From contig CBDDGV010000001.1 of the NCBI GenBank assembly GCA_965228005.1, positions 868,001-932,000 of the forward strand: DNA of 64,000 bases, in the 5' to 3' direction. Under the pieces are notes generated by a model that was not told the origin of the DNA, did not search any database, and saw only the letters and a list, made by a program, of their open reading frames with translations. Each line of letters opens with the position of its first letter. Within the stretch, counting starts at the first letter, position 1. Positions 1-7,384 of this stretch are shown one piece after another. The position numbers were made by a program, and so were the translations under genes. The DNA comes from JBCCXZ01 sp965228005. GTDB lineage: Bacteria; Planctomycetota; Planctomycetia; Pirellulales; Lacipirellulaceae.

Positions 1-477
1 CATCCGCACCGTCGCGTAGCCCTGGTGCATCTTGACCGAGTCGTTCTCCTGCAGATGACGCAGGTGTGTTTCGAGCGTGTCGGCCGAGCCCTTGCGTTTG
101 ACGTACACCAGAGCGTCGCGGAGCCGCGTCACCTGGTAGCTGTCCCGCAGGAAGCCCGGTCCGTCGTCCAGGTCCACGAGCAACGAGCCGGCTCTTGCGG
201 CGGGCTCGCCTTCCTTCGGGATCCGTGGCAGCAGCGCGGTGTCGAGGGCGAGCGTCTCCGTGGAGATCTCGACCAGCTTGATCCCGAGCGCCGCCACTCC
301 CACGAAGAAGAGCGCTGTGGTGATGTACTCCACCGGGTGGCTCGCGAAGTACCGCTCGATCTTCGAGCCCTCCGCCGCGCTCTGGACCACGAAGGCGTAG
401 AAGGCCAGGCAGCAGAGCCCGCCCCAGACAAAGGGCTGCTTCAGCAGCCATTCGCACAGCTTGGTAATGCGAGACAC
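1..477 (-). CDS. MotA/TolQ/ExbB-type proton channel, partial (C-terminus outside window)
   Basis: N-terminal 159 residues of an inner-membrane protein; the frame is open to base 1. It starts with GTG at 477, preceded by AAGGAA about 8 nt upstream. Visible are a hydrophobic segment at residues 16-30 (WGGLCCLAFYAFVVQ), a second at about 48-62 (ALFFVGVAALGIKLVEI), then a hydrophilic cytoplasmic stretch (SLLVDLDDGPGFLRDSY) leading to LRHLQENDSVKMHQGYATVRM. In planctomycete MotA/TolQ/ExbB proteins a GYATVR segment directly precedes the next membrane helix; that comparison is from family knowledge, as the diagnostic channel helices lie beyond the window. Such proteins use proton motive force to energise an outer-membrane or motility partner. 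The partner gene is not visible. Moderately sure. Confidence 0.6.
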   Translation of the reverse strand, partial: MSRITKLCEWLLKQPFVWGGLCCLAFYAFVVQSAAEGSKIERYFASHPVEYITTALFFVGVAALGIKLVEISTETLALDTALLPRIPKEGEPAARAGSLLVDLDDGPGFLRDSYQVTRLRDALVYVKRKGSADTLETHLRHLQENDSVKMHQGYATVRM

Positions 478-710
478 GGTCGATTCCTTTCGCAGTCTGG
501 CCGCCCGGTCGGGGACGACGGAGCCCCGGCGCACTGCCGACACACAGTCGCTCTCCCACAAAATCGGCGTAACCGGAACCGTTGATGAAGGGATTTACCG
601 AAACCGGAGATTCGCTAGCACCGTTGTGCTCCGGAAGGGCCCCGCGACCGTCGCCGCCTTCGGAACCGCGCAACTTTGCCAAAGCCGGATGGCCCGGCAG
701 CCGATAATCC

Positions 711-871
711 CACACAGGCCGGGAGCCAAGCCGCCCGGCCTGAGGCGTCTCAGCAAGCAACACCGCCCACGCGAACCGAGCCCTACGCCGCCCTCAGAGC
801 ACGCTCAACGAATCACGCCAGGGGGGGACTGCAGCCCGGTTCGACTTGCTCGGCCGGGCTGCTTTCTTTTT
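711..871 (+). ncRNA. Candidate small structured RNA ending in an intrinsic terminator
   Basis: Three hairpins follow one another on the + strand. AGGCCGGG (716-723) pairs perfectly with CCCGGCCT (734-741). CTGAG (740-744) and CTCAG (749-753) close a GCGT tetraloop, competing for two bases with the first. The last is a 9-bp terminator stem with a T-rich tail ending at 871. A GATAAT box sits at 703-708, but no good -35 is visible at the right distance. No + strand gene precedes the terminator, so an independent transcript is the simplest reading. I recognise no known RNA family: it lacks the SRP, tmRNA or RNase P signatures that I looked for. The 5' end is a guess. Confidence 0.35.
831..871 (+). 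terminator. Intrinsic terminator (+ strand)
   Basis: GCAGCCCGG (831-839) pairs perfectly with CCGGGCTGC (854-862) around a 14-nt loop, followed directly by TTTCTTTTT (863-871). The opposite strand has no T-run, so it acts in the + direction only, although both neighbouring genes are on the - strand. Confidence 0.75.
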
Positions 872-1128
872 CGGAGCGCCAACCTCTGCTTACAGGGCAA
901 TACCGGCGTCTCGTCCGCGGGCCGCGTTGCTCTGCGAACCAGCCTCGGCGCCGCCTTCGTCGAGGAGGTGCGGACTGCAGTTGCTTGTCCAGATACAGGC
1001 CGCCCTCAAGACTTGCCCTCTGGCAGCATTGAGCCGTTCGGCTTAATGCAGACTGCCGCAGTCGAGGCCGAGCAGTCTAGCTTCTAGGCGACCAGAGGAG
1101 CGGGCGACCGCTGGCGGCTCCCGAGAAG

Positions 1129-2526
1129 CTAGCGGCGAACGCTGCGCTGGGAGCGGACGGCGAGCTCTTCGAAGTAGGTCTTACCGTCGCGGACGATGTA
1201 GAACTTGACCGAGCCGCTGCTGGCCAAGGCGTCGGCGTTGTTGACGATGCGGCGGATGTCGTTGTTGGACGTGGTCGTCCAGCGGTGGAGGCGGACGAGG
1301 ATGTCGTCCTCCTGCACGCCGCGTGCGGCGGCCGAGCTGCCGGGCCGCACCTTCAGCACCCGCATGCCGCCGCGGTAGGGCAGGTCGAGGCCGTTAAAGC
1401 TGGAGGAGGGTTCCTGCTGGAGCACCAGGCCAAGGGTCTCCCACGTGGACCGCTGCAGGTCGGTCATGCCGGAGGACGAAGACTGCGACTTGCTGGGGAG
1501 CCGGGCGACCTTCAGCTGGAGCGAGACGGGGTTGCCGTTACGCTCCACGAGCACGGGGACGGTTTCGCCGGCTCGGCGGCCGAGGAGCGACCGCTCTACG
1601 TCGTGCTGGCGTGCGATGGGGACCTCGCCGATCTCGAGCAGCACGTCGCCGCCCCGCAGTCCGCCGACCGAGGCCGGGCTGCGGCGGGAGACGTTGGCGA
1701 CGGTCACCCCGTTGCGGGGGTCGCGAGCCGAGGCGGTGCGGATGCCGTGCCAGTTGTTCTCCAGCCGCTCGATGCTGAGCAGGTTGGCGGCGATCTCCAA
1801 CGCCTTGTTCACGGGGATGGCGAACCCGATGCCCTGGGCCCCGGCCCGGACCGCGACGTTCACGCCGATCATCTCGCCGTCGATGTTCAGCAGCGGCCCG
1901 CCGGAGTTGCCAGGGTTGATGCTGGCGTCGGTCTGGATGAGGTCGAGGTAGGGCTGGTTCTCATTGGCCTGCACGTTGCGGTGCAGTGCGCTGACGATGC
2001 CGCGGGTGACGGTGTGCTCGTAGCCGTAGGCGTTGCCGACGGCGAGCACCGTTTCGCCGATCATCAGGTCGTGCGAGCTGCCGAGCCGGATAACCGGCAT
2101 CGACTTGCCGGTGCGGATGCGGATGACTGCTAGGTCGGTGGCGGTGTCATGGGCGACGACCTTCGCGATGTAGGTCTGCCCGTCTTCGAGCGTAACGTTG
2201 ATGCGGCGGACGCCGTCGACCACGTGGTAGTTGGTGAGGATGAAGCCGCGGGGGTCGATCACCACGCCGGTGCCCATGCCGTTCACCTGGCGGGGCGTTA
2301 CTGCGCGGCCTTCTGCGTCGTGGGTGACGGACTTGTGGCCGTGGATGTTGACGACCGAGGGGCCGGCGTCGCGGACGGCTTCGACGATGGGCGAGACGCG
2401 GTTGGGGGAGACTTCCGACGCGTCGGCCGTCCCGAGCAGAAGGACCGCGGCCGCCAGCAGCATTGCTGTCACCCAGCGGCGGGCGGGGAGTGTGGCGAGA
2501 GCCGAGCGGGCGGGCGGGTCTTGCAT
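1129..2526 (-). CDS. Secreted HtrA/DegP-type trypsin-like serine protease with two PDZ domains
   Basis: 465 residues. The ATG at 2526 is chosen because a signal peptide follows at once (basic RR near residue 16, hydrophobic AMLLAAAVLLLG, cleavage near TADAS); upstream codons in frame encode unlikely arginine/proline-rich sequence. The S1C protease domain (about 40-250) has the full triad: His in TNYHVVDG, Asp in TDLAVIRI, Ser in NPGNSGGPLL. PDZ1 (about 265-340) contains GVTVANVSRRSPASVGGLRG. PDZ2 (about 375-455) contains PGSSAAARGVQEDDIL. Likely role: protein quality control outside the cytoplasmic membrane, a known function of the family. It stands alone, with gaps on both sides. A second HtrA, membrane-anchored, lies at 47762-48976. 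Confidence 0.9.
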   Translation of the reverse strand: MQDPPARSALATLPARRWVTAMLLAAAVLLLGTADASEVSPNRVSPIVEAVRDAGPSVVNIHGHKSVTHDAEGRAVTPRQVNGMGTGVVIDPRGFILTNYHVVDGVRRINVTLEDGQTYIAKVVAHDTATDLAVIRIRTGKSMPVIRLGSSHDLMIGETVLAVGNAYGYEHTVTRGIVSALHRNVQANENQPYLDLIQTDASINPGNSGGPLLNIDGEMIGVNVAVRAGAQGIGFAIPVNKALEIAANLLSIERLENNWHGIRTASARDPRNGVTVANVSRRSPASVGGLRGGDVLLEIGEVPIARQHDVERSLLGRRAGETVPVLVERNGNPVSLQLKVARLPSKSQSSSSGMTDLQRSTWETLGLVLQQEPSSSFNGLDLPYRGGMRVLKVRPGSSAAARGVQEDDILVRLHRWTTTSNNDIRRIVNNADALASSGSVKFYIVRDGKTYFEELAVRSQRSVRR

Positions 2527-2827
2527 GCTGTGGGTCGTCGCGGTGTGGGACCGGCGCAAACTGAGCCCGTGGCGTCGCGTGCGGGGGATGCACGGAGGCG
2601 GGTGCGGAGCCAGCTCCAGGACCGACAAGCGGCGGGACTCCCTGGAAGGCAATGGCAACGCTTTGGCGACGCTACAGGGGCCCGGGGTTTGCGCAGACTT
2701 GGCTGAGCTGGCACTCGGCTAACAAGGCCAAGATCGGCCCGGCCGAGCAACCCGCTTAAGCGGCGCAACCGGCCGTCGTCACAAGCTGCCTAGCTTGACG
2801 GAGGCCGAACACGGAGCGAGAAGAGGC

Positions 2828-3316
2828 TCAATACCCGACCGGCAGGTGCAGGTAGGAGCCCGGGGCGGTGGGGATGACCGTCGGGATGAGGTGCGAGGCC
2901 GGGGCCTGCATCGGGGTGTAGACCGGCGCGGCCGGCACCGGCAGGAACGTGGGCGGCTGGGGCGGCAACGCTGCGTAGGGCGGCGGGCCCTTCTGAACGT
3001 TCTTGCGGATGGGGAAGATGTCGCGGCAGCGGTGGGCCCAACCGTGGCACAGCATTTGGCAGTGGGCGCAACCGCCAAGAATGGGGCAGGTGCACGCGCA
3101 GCACGGAGACCCCATGCAGGCAGACCCGCAACGGACTCCGCGCGCAGGAACAGACTGCGAGGCCGCCTGGGCGGTGGCAGCGGATTGCTGCTGAGGCGGC
3201 TTCAACGTTGGAGGTTGAATCTGCTCGACCGGCTCTTGAGCCTGCGTTTGCAATGCGGCTACGGCTAGCAGGATCGCTGCGGTGAAGAGCCTGGCGGCTT
3301 GTCTGCTGCTTGTCAT
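2828..3316 (-). CDS. Small secreted cysteine-rich protein
   Basis: 162 residues. ATG at 3316 gives a clear signal peptide (MTSSRQAARLFTAAILLAVA, cleavage near QTQAQ). After a Pro/Gln-rich linker comes a cysteine-dense block at about residues 62-95 (RCGSACMGSPCCACTCPIL, then CAHCQMLCHGWAHRC). The tail is proline-rich (KGPPPYAALPPQPPTFLPV) and ends GSYLHLPVGY. I recognise no enzyme domain. The closely spaced Cys and His could bind metal or form disulfides in an envelope protein; that is inference. It is single-copy here, though the DUF6666-like protein at 7385-8791 also carries a Cys/Gly-rich block. Confidence 0.7.
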   Translation of the reverse strand: MTSSRQAARLFTAAILLAVAALQTQAQEPVEQIQPPTLKPPQQQSAATAQAASQSVPARGVRCGSACMGSPCCACTCPILGGCAHCQMLCHGWAHRCRDIFPIRKNVQKGPPPYAALPPQPPTFLPVPAAPVYTPMQAPASHLIPTVIPTAPGSYLHLPVGY

Positions 3317-3427
3317 CCCCTGCCCCCGCGGTGGGTACCCATGCCCATAGTGGGTTATCGGCCAACGGAGGGGCAGACTCCGGCCGATCGGCAAAGATTG
3401 CCTAATCGGTGCAACCGATCGCCGTGT

Positions 3428-4588
3428 TTAGTCTGGGGCCGTTTCGCTCTCCAGCTTGGGCTTGGCGAAGAGCAGCTTGGGGATGGCCTGCAGAGCCAGG
3501 AACAGTGCCAGCAGCACCAGCAGCACGTGCGGCCAGTAGCGTGCGACGGGCAGTCCGGCGACGCCCATCAGCCAGCCGACCAGCACCAATACCGGCAGCA
3601 AAACTAGAATAACGCCGCAGCCCAGGGCGGACATCGTGCCGCGGAAGGCGAGGTCTTCGGAGAGCTGCTGGTCGTGGACCTCGATCATGCGGCCGCGGCG
3701 GAGGCTGATCTCGATCGTGTCGGCGAGTTCCATAGCGTGGACCGCCTCGGGCCAGTTCGAAGCCGCGCCGCCGCTGCCGCCCTCGAGCGCCGATGAGAAC
3801 CGGGCAACGGCCTCCTGGGCGGCGTCGCGGCCGTTCGATTCCACCGGGCTGGAACCGCTTGGCTGGACGAGTTGCGTTGCGCGGCCCTCGGCGTCGAACT
3901 CGACCGACGCCCTGCCCCGCTCGCCGACGAGCGTGAGCCGGGCCTCGGCTCCGCCCTCGCGCGGGACGACCGACCAGCGGACCGGCAGGTCTGACTTGCC
4001 GAGCAGTTGGACACTCAAGGCGTGGTAGTTGCTCCCGGCTTCGTCGGCCCCGTGAGCGCCGAGGCGGTTGACGGGTTTGGCCACGGCCTCGAGCAGCTGC
4101 GAGTCGCGGGCGAAGTGGCGGACCACCACTTCGGGGTCTTTCTCATCGAGTGACCGCTCGAAAGTGACCAGCTCGATGGCGCCCAACTCGGGGTGGCCGT
4201 CGCGGATCCAACCCCGGCAGAGCTCGATTACGGCTGGGTTCTCCAGGATGGGGTTGAAGGTCTGCAGCGGTGCGCGGCCGTCGGCCCGCGCCATGTCGAT
4301 CTCGTGGTGGGCGAGCACCTCGTCGACCAGCGGGAAGCAGGCCAGCAACGGGACGCCGTTCCTGGCGAGTTGGGCGGCCTGCAGGGCGGTGTTCTCGCCA
4401 TGCCCGGGGACGGGGCCCATGAGGACGGCTGTGGTCTGTTCGGGGTCGAGGAGGTGCTCGCCGCCGACCACGCCGGGGTGCAGTTCTGGTTGTGGCTCGC
4501 CGCGAGAAACGGTGTGGCCGGCGTCCTCCGCCGCAGCGATGAGTCGCTCGAGTTCGGGGCCGCTGCCGATCGCCTCCAGTTTCAACAC
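3428..4588 (-). CDS. Membrane-anchored protein with a degenerate Gfo/Idh/MocA-like oxidoreductase fold
   Basis: About 386 residues from a GTG at 4588; a TTG at 4615 would add nine residues, and neither has a strong ribosome site. The N-terminal part (1-120) reads like a Rossmann half (KLEAIGSGPELERLIAAAED, later ALQAAQLARNGVPLLACFPL). The middle (about 130-240) resembles the C-terminal domain of Gfo/Idh/MocA proteins. The glycine-rich NAD motif and the usual EKP motif are missing, so catalysis is doubtful. The C-terminus has two membrane helices (GCGVILVLLPVLVLVGWLM and HVLLVLLALFLALQAI). It could be a sensor or scaffold. Real coding is likely, function unknown. Confidence 0.6.
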   Translation of the reverse strand: MLKLEAIGSGPELERLIAAAEDAGHTVSRGEPQPELHPGVVGGEHLLDPEQTTAVLMGPVPGHGENTALQAAQLARNGVPLLACFPLVDEVLAHHEIDMARADGRAPLQTFNPILENPAVIELCRGWIRDGHPELGAIELVTFERSLDEKDPEVVVRHFARDSQLLEAVAKPVNRLGAHGADEAGSNYHALSVQLLGKSDLPVRWSVVPREGGAEARLTLVGERGRASVEFDAEGRATQLVQPSGSSPVESNGRDAAQEAVARFSSALEGGSGGAASNWPEAVHAMELADTIEISLRRGRMIEVHDQQLSEDLAFRGTMSALGCGVILVLLPVLVLVGWLMGVAGLPVARYWPHVLLVLLALFLALQAIPKLLFAKPKLESETAPD

Positions 4589-4818
4589 GTCGAACCGCCT
4601 GAATCGTTTTTCCAAAGAGTGCTACAGAACGTGTCTGAGCCGCTATTATCCAAATCCGGGAGCCGGCCGCCACGATAACCCAATGGGGTTGGGTCGTTCG
4701 GGTGGCGCCGGTGGCACGGGCAGGATCGGTTTGTGGCGGGGTCCGAGTCTGCGATTCCGGGCGTCGGCGGCGTTAACAACGGACTAGAAACTATTGGGCT
4801 GCCGCGTCAGTCGCCGAT

Positions 4819-5526
4819 GTGTTTGGAGTATCTGTCCCCACCCGCGTGATAATCGTGCTGCCGACCGCCGCCCTGCCCAACCCGATCTCGCAGCAGCCGT
4901 TTGACGGCTGGGCGACGCGCCTGCTCGCGGGCCAGCGGGTCTGCTCGGTGCTGCTGCGGCCGGAGCACCGGGAAGTGGTCCTGCGTTGGCGCGACCGGCG
5001 GGTGGAACGCCTCTCCTTCGACGAGGCGCAGCGACGGGCCGCAACGGCCGAACCGGTCGAAGCGGTTTCCTGGCGAGACGATGAGGACGGCGGCGTCTGC
5101 TACGTCTCGGCCCCGCCCCAGGCGACCGGGCCGCGGAAGGCGTTGTACCTGCTGTCCGCGGCGGTGGCCTTCTTCCTAGCGATACTCGGCGTATTGCTGC
5201 CGGGCCTGCCGACCACGCCGTTCCTGCTCGTGACCAGCTGGCTGCTGGTTCGCAGCTCACGGCGGCTCCACAGCCGGCTGCTCTCCAGCAGAGCCTTCGG
5301 GGCACTGCTCCGAGACTGGCAATCGCAACGCGGCATTACCCCCGGCATCCGGCGGAAGGCCATGGTGCTGCTGGTGCTCGTAGTGTCCTCCACCGTAGCT
5401 TTCGGCCCGATGGGAATGGGTTTCAAGGCAGCTCTGTGCTGCGTGGCGGCCGTCGGGCTGGCCGTGATCCTGCGTATCCCGCCGGTCGAGCGGCTCTCCG
5501 GCGGCGTCGCGGCGGTCTCTCGATAG
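4819..5526 (+). CDS. DUF454/YbaN-family inner-membrane protein
   Basis: 235 residues from GTG at 4819; a later GTG at 4846 is also possible. The N-terminal 100 residues are soluble and atypical for the family. The family core follows: a membrane segment ending GVLLPGLPTTPFLLVTSWLL, then the conserved soluble run RSSRRLHSRLLSSRAFGALL, RDWQSQRGI and two more hydrophobic helices (MVLLVLVVSSTVAFGPM; AALCCVAAVGLAVIL). The PGLPTTPFLL motif is the hallmark of DUF454. Molecular function of the family is unknown. The N-terminal extension is the odd feature. It is followed after 80 bp by a + strand PDZ protein. Confidence 0.75.
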   Translation: MFGVSVPTRVIIVLPTAALPNPISQQPFDGWATRLLAGQRVCSVLLRPEHREVVLRWRDRRVERLSFDEAQRRAATAEPVEAVSWRDDEDGGVCYVSAPPQATGPRKALYLLSAAVAFFLAILGVLLPGLPTTPFLLVTSWLLVRSSRRLHSRLLSSRAFGALLRDWQSQRGITPGIRRKAMVLLVLVVSSTVAFGPMGMGFKAALCCVAAVGLAVILRIPPVERLSGGVAAVSR

Positions 5527-5606
5527 CCCCGGCGGGGGCGTGGGCCTACGATTCGGCTGGAGCCGCTTGTAGCGTCCTGCCACAATGCCAACAGGAGAAC
5601 CCCGTT

Positions 5607-6827
5607 GTGCACGAGGCTGATTTGAACCCCACCGATCGCGAATTCATATGGGACCGCTTCACAAAGCGGCGGCCGGCGGGCCTGCTGCGTGCTTGCCTCA
5701 TCGCGCTGGCGGCGTCCGCGTGCGAGACCGCCTGGGCCGAATCCCCCGGTCCGACCGATGCCGCAGCGTTGATCGCACAACTCGAAAGCGACGACTTCAC
5801 CACCCGACAGTCGGCCCAGAACCAGTTGGCAACGATGGGTCCGGGCGCGTTCCACGATGTCGCAGCCGCGGCGGCGGGGGGCTCGCTCGAAGGCTCGTCA
5901 CGAGCTGTTGCCGTGCTCATGCAATGGGCCGAAGACGAGTCGCACGGGGACCTGCGGCTGGAAGCCCTGGAGGTGCTCGCGGGTCTGGAGAACCGGCCGC
6001 TCGAAGCGGGCGTCGCCCAGGAGTACTTGGCAGTCGTCCGCGAAAAGGCGGCGATCGGGGAGCTGACGAAACTCGGGGCGGAACTCGGTCCGCTCAATAA
6101 TGCGTACGTCTTCGCCAACCACCGTGCCGGGGTGCAGTTTCAGATCACCATCGGCAGCTCGTGGTCAGGCGGCAAGGAGGGCCTGCGGCATCTGGCCGAC
6201 GTGCGGAGCGTTTCGAAGGTGAGCCTCTACAGCCCCGACGCCGGGGACGAGGTAGTCGAGTCGCTGGCGGCGATCCCCAACCTTCGACAGCTCGAGCTCT
6301 TCGGCACGGGGGTCACCCAACAGGGCCTCAAGAAGCTGAAGCAGCTGCGGCCGGGCCTCGTGCCGGACGTGCGGATGGGCGCGCGGCTCGGCATCGGCAC
6401 CGGCCCGGTTCCCTCAGACAACGGCGCGTTGGTCGGCCGCGTGATGGTCGAGAGCCCTGCGGCGCGTGCCGGGCTGCGGCCCAACGATCTCATCCTGAAG
6501 ATCGACGGGCAGGGCGTGAAAGACTTCGCGGCGCTCACCGACATGATCAAAGGTAAGCAGCCCGGCGATTCGGTGAGTCTCACGGTCCGCCGGGACAACG
6601 TCGAGCAGGCCATCGACGTGACGTTCGACGCCTGGCAGGGCACGCCGCGGTTCGTGGGCGAGCAGCGAGCCTCCCCCGGAGTGCACCAGCTGCGCATCGT
6701 GCCTACTGCGCCGGTCGTCTTGCCGGAGGCCAAACCGGCACCCCCGAAGGCTGCACCGGCGCCGCAGAAGGCGCAGCCCTACCCAGCTCCGGAGCAGCCC
6801 AAGGCCGCTCCGGCAGAGCAGAAGTAG
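5607..6827 (+). CDS. Secreted or anchored protein with repeat region and a PDZ domain
   Basis: 406 residues. GTG at 5607 is chosen because AGGAG lies 9 nt upstream, although the frame extends further. A hydrophobic segment at about 27-45 (GLLRACLIALAASACETAWA) looks like a late signal sequence. Residues 50-150 resemble HEAT-like helices (IAQLESDDFTTRQSAQNQL). About 150-250 resembles a leucine-rich-type stretch (VVESLAAIPNLRQLELFGTG). A PDZ domain follows at about 260-345 (MVESPAARAGLRPNDLILKI). The tail is Pro/Ala/Lys-rich. No catalytic motif is seen, so it is probably a binding or adaptor protein in the periplasm. Confidence 0.7.
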   Translation: MHEADLNPTDREFIWDRFTKRRPAGLLRACLIALAASACETAWAESPGPTDAAALIAQLESDDFTTRQSAQNQLATMGPGAFHDVAAAAAGGSLEGSSRAVAVLMQWAEDESHGDLRLEALEVLAGLENRPLEAGVAQEYLAVVREKAAIGELTKLGAELGPLNNAYVFANHRAGVQFQITIGSSWSGGKEGLRHLADVRSVSKVSLYSPDAGDEVVESLAAIPNLRQLELFGTGVTQQGLKKLKQLRPGLVPDVRMGARLGIGTGPVPSDNGALVGRVMVESPAARAGLRPNDLILKIDGQGVKDFAALTDMIKGKQPGDSVSLTVRRDNVEQAIDVTFDAWQGTPRFVGEQRASPGVHQLRIVPTAPVVLPEAKPAPPKAAPAPQKAQPYPAPEQPKAAPAEQK

Positions 6828-6864
6828 AATCGCGTCATCGAGTCTTGAGCCCGAAGAGCCGTTA

Positions 6865-7131
6865 CTAGACGGCCAGGCCCGACTCGATCTGCTGCTCGAG
6901 GTCGGCGTAGCTGCCGCTGTTGTGCAGCTGGTCGACGAGCAGCTCGCGGCCCTTCTCGGTCCAGACGCCGACCGAACGGAGGTCGTCGTTGGTGTGGGGG
7001 CATACGAACGTGACGCGCTGGGGAGTGAGCGAAGCGATCTCAACGCCGTCCTGGCCGCGCTTGGCGTGGACCGCGAACTCGATGCGGCGGTTGTTCTCTT
7101 CGTCCTCCCAGTGAGCCTGTACGCTGTTCAT
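6865..7131 (-). CDS. Small conserved acidic protein of unknown function
   Basis: 88 residues from ATG at 7131, preceded by GGAGAAG about 6 nt upstream, which strongly supports the start. The sequence is soluble: it begins MNSVQAHWEDEENNRRIEF, has VTFVCPHTNDDLRSVGVWTE in the middle and ends IESGLAV. No signal peptide or membrane helix. A single CPH triplet is present, but there is no second metal site. I do not recognise the family. Coding is supported by the ribosome site and normal composition. It lies downstream of the 7385-8791 gene on the same strand, separated by about 250 bp with a hairpin. Confidence 0.65.
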   Translation of the reverse strand: MNSVQAHWEDEENNRRIEFAVHAKRGQDGVEIASLTPQRVTFVCPHTNDDLRSVGVWTEKGRELLVDQLHNSGSYADLEQQIESGLAV

Positions 7132-7224
7132 CGCTTCTTCTCCAGGAATCGTGACGGCTCTAGCAGAGTGCTTGCCGTCGAGGTTCGGGGGTAGCTGTGT
7201 AGGGTGAACACAGGTGGGTGGAAA

Positions 7225-7256
7225 CGGGAACGGCGAGATGTACCCTCAGCCGTTCC
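7225..7256. terminator. Possible terminator-like hairpin
   Basis: CGGGAACGGC (7225-7234) pairs over eight bases with GCCGTTCC (7249-7256), and an extra GTTCCC follows that offers an alternative register. Neither side has a convincing T-run, so it may be a weak or factor-assisted stop for the - strand gene ending at 7385, or simply a stable hairpin. Confidence 0.3.
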
Positions 7257-7384
7257 GTTCCCGGTAGCCCCACAACATAACTTGCAGTTCGGCGTTCCGC
7301 ACCACCAATCCGGGCACAATCTTGGGAGTTTTCCGGAAATGTCGGCTACGCTGCGCCTCTCCCATCACCCTTCCAGCACCGGGT

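Larger units (their letters stand above)
478..1128. other. Long intergenic region with hairpins and an orphan terminator
   Basis: Both flanking genes are on the - strand. Open frames across this stretch have biased, arginine/proline-rich translations and run through a strong terminator, so I do not accept them as genes. The region holds the upstream signals of the channel gene, the candidate small RNA at 711-871 and, from 872 to 1128, nothing that I recognise. Confidence 0.6.

Noticed and set aside
831..862. GGTTCGACT next to a GC stem, considered as a tRNA T-arm
   Set aside because: The loop is 14 bases and no acceptor, D or anticodon arms can be built; it is a terminator.
461..1087. Long + strand frame before the htrA gene
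   Set aside because: It runs through a strong intrinsic terminator, has no ribosome site and a Pro/Arg/Ser-biased translation without any domain.
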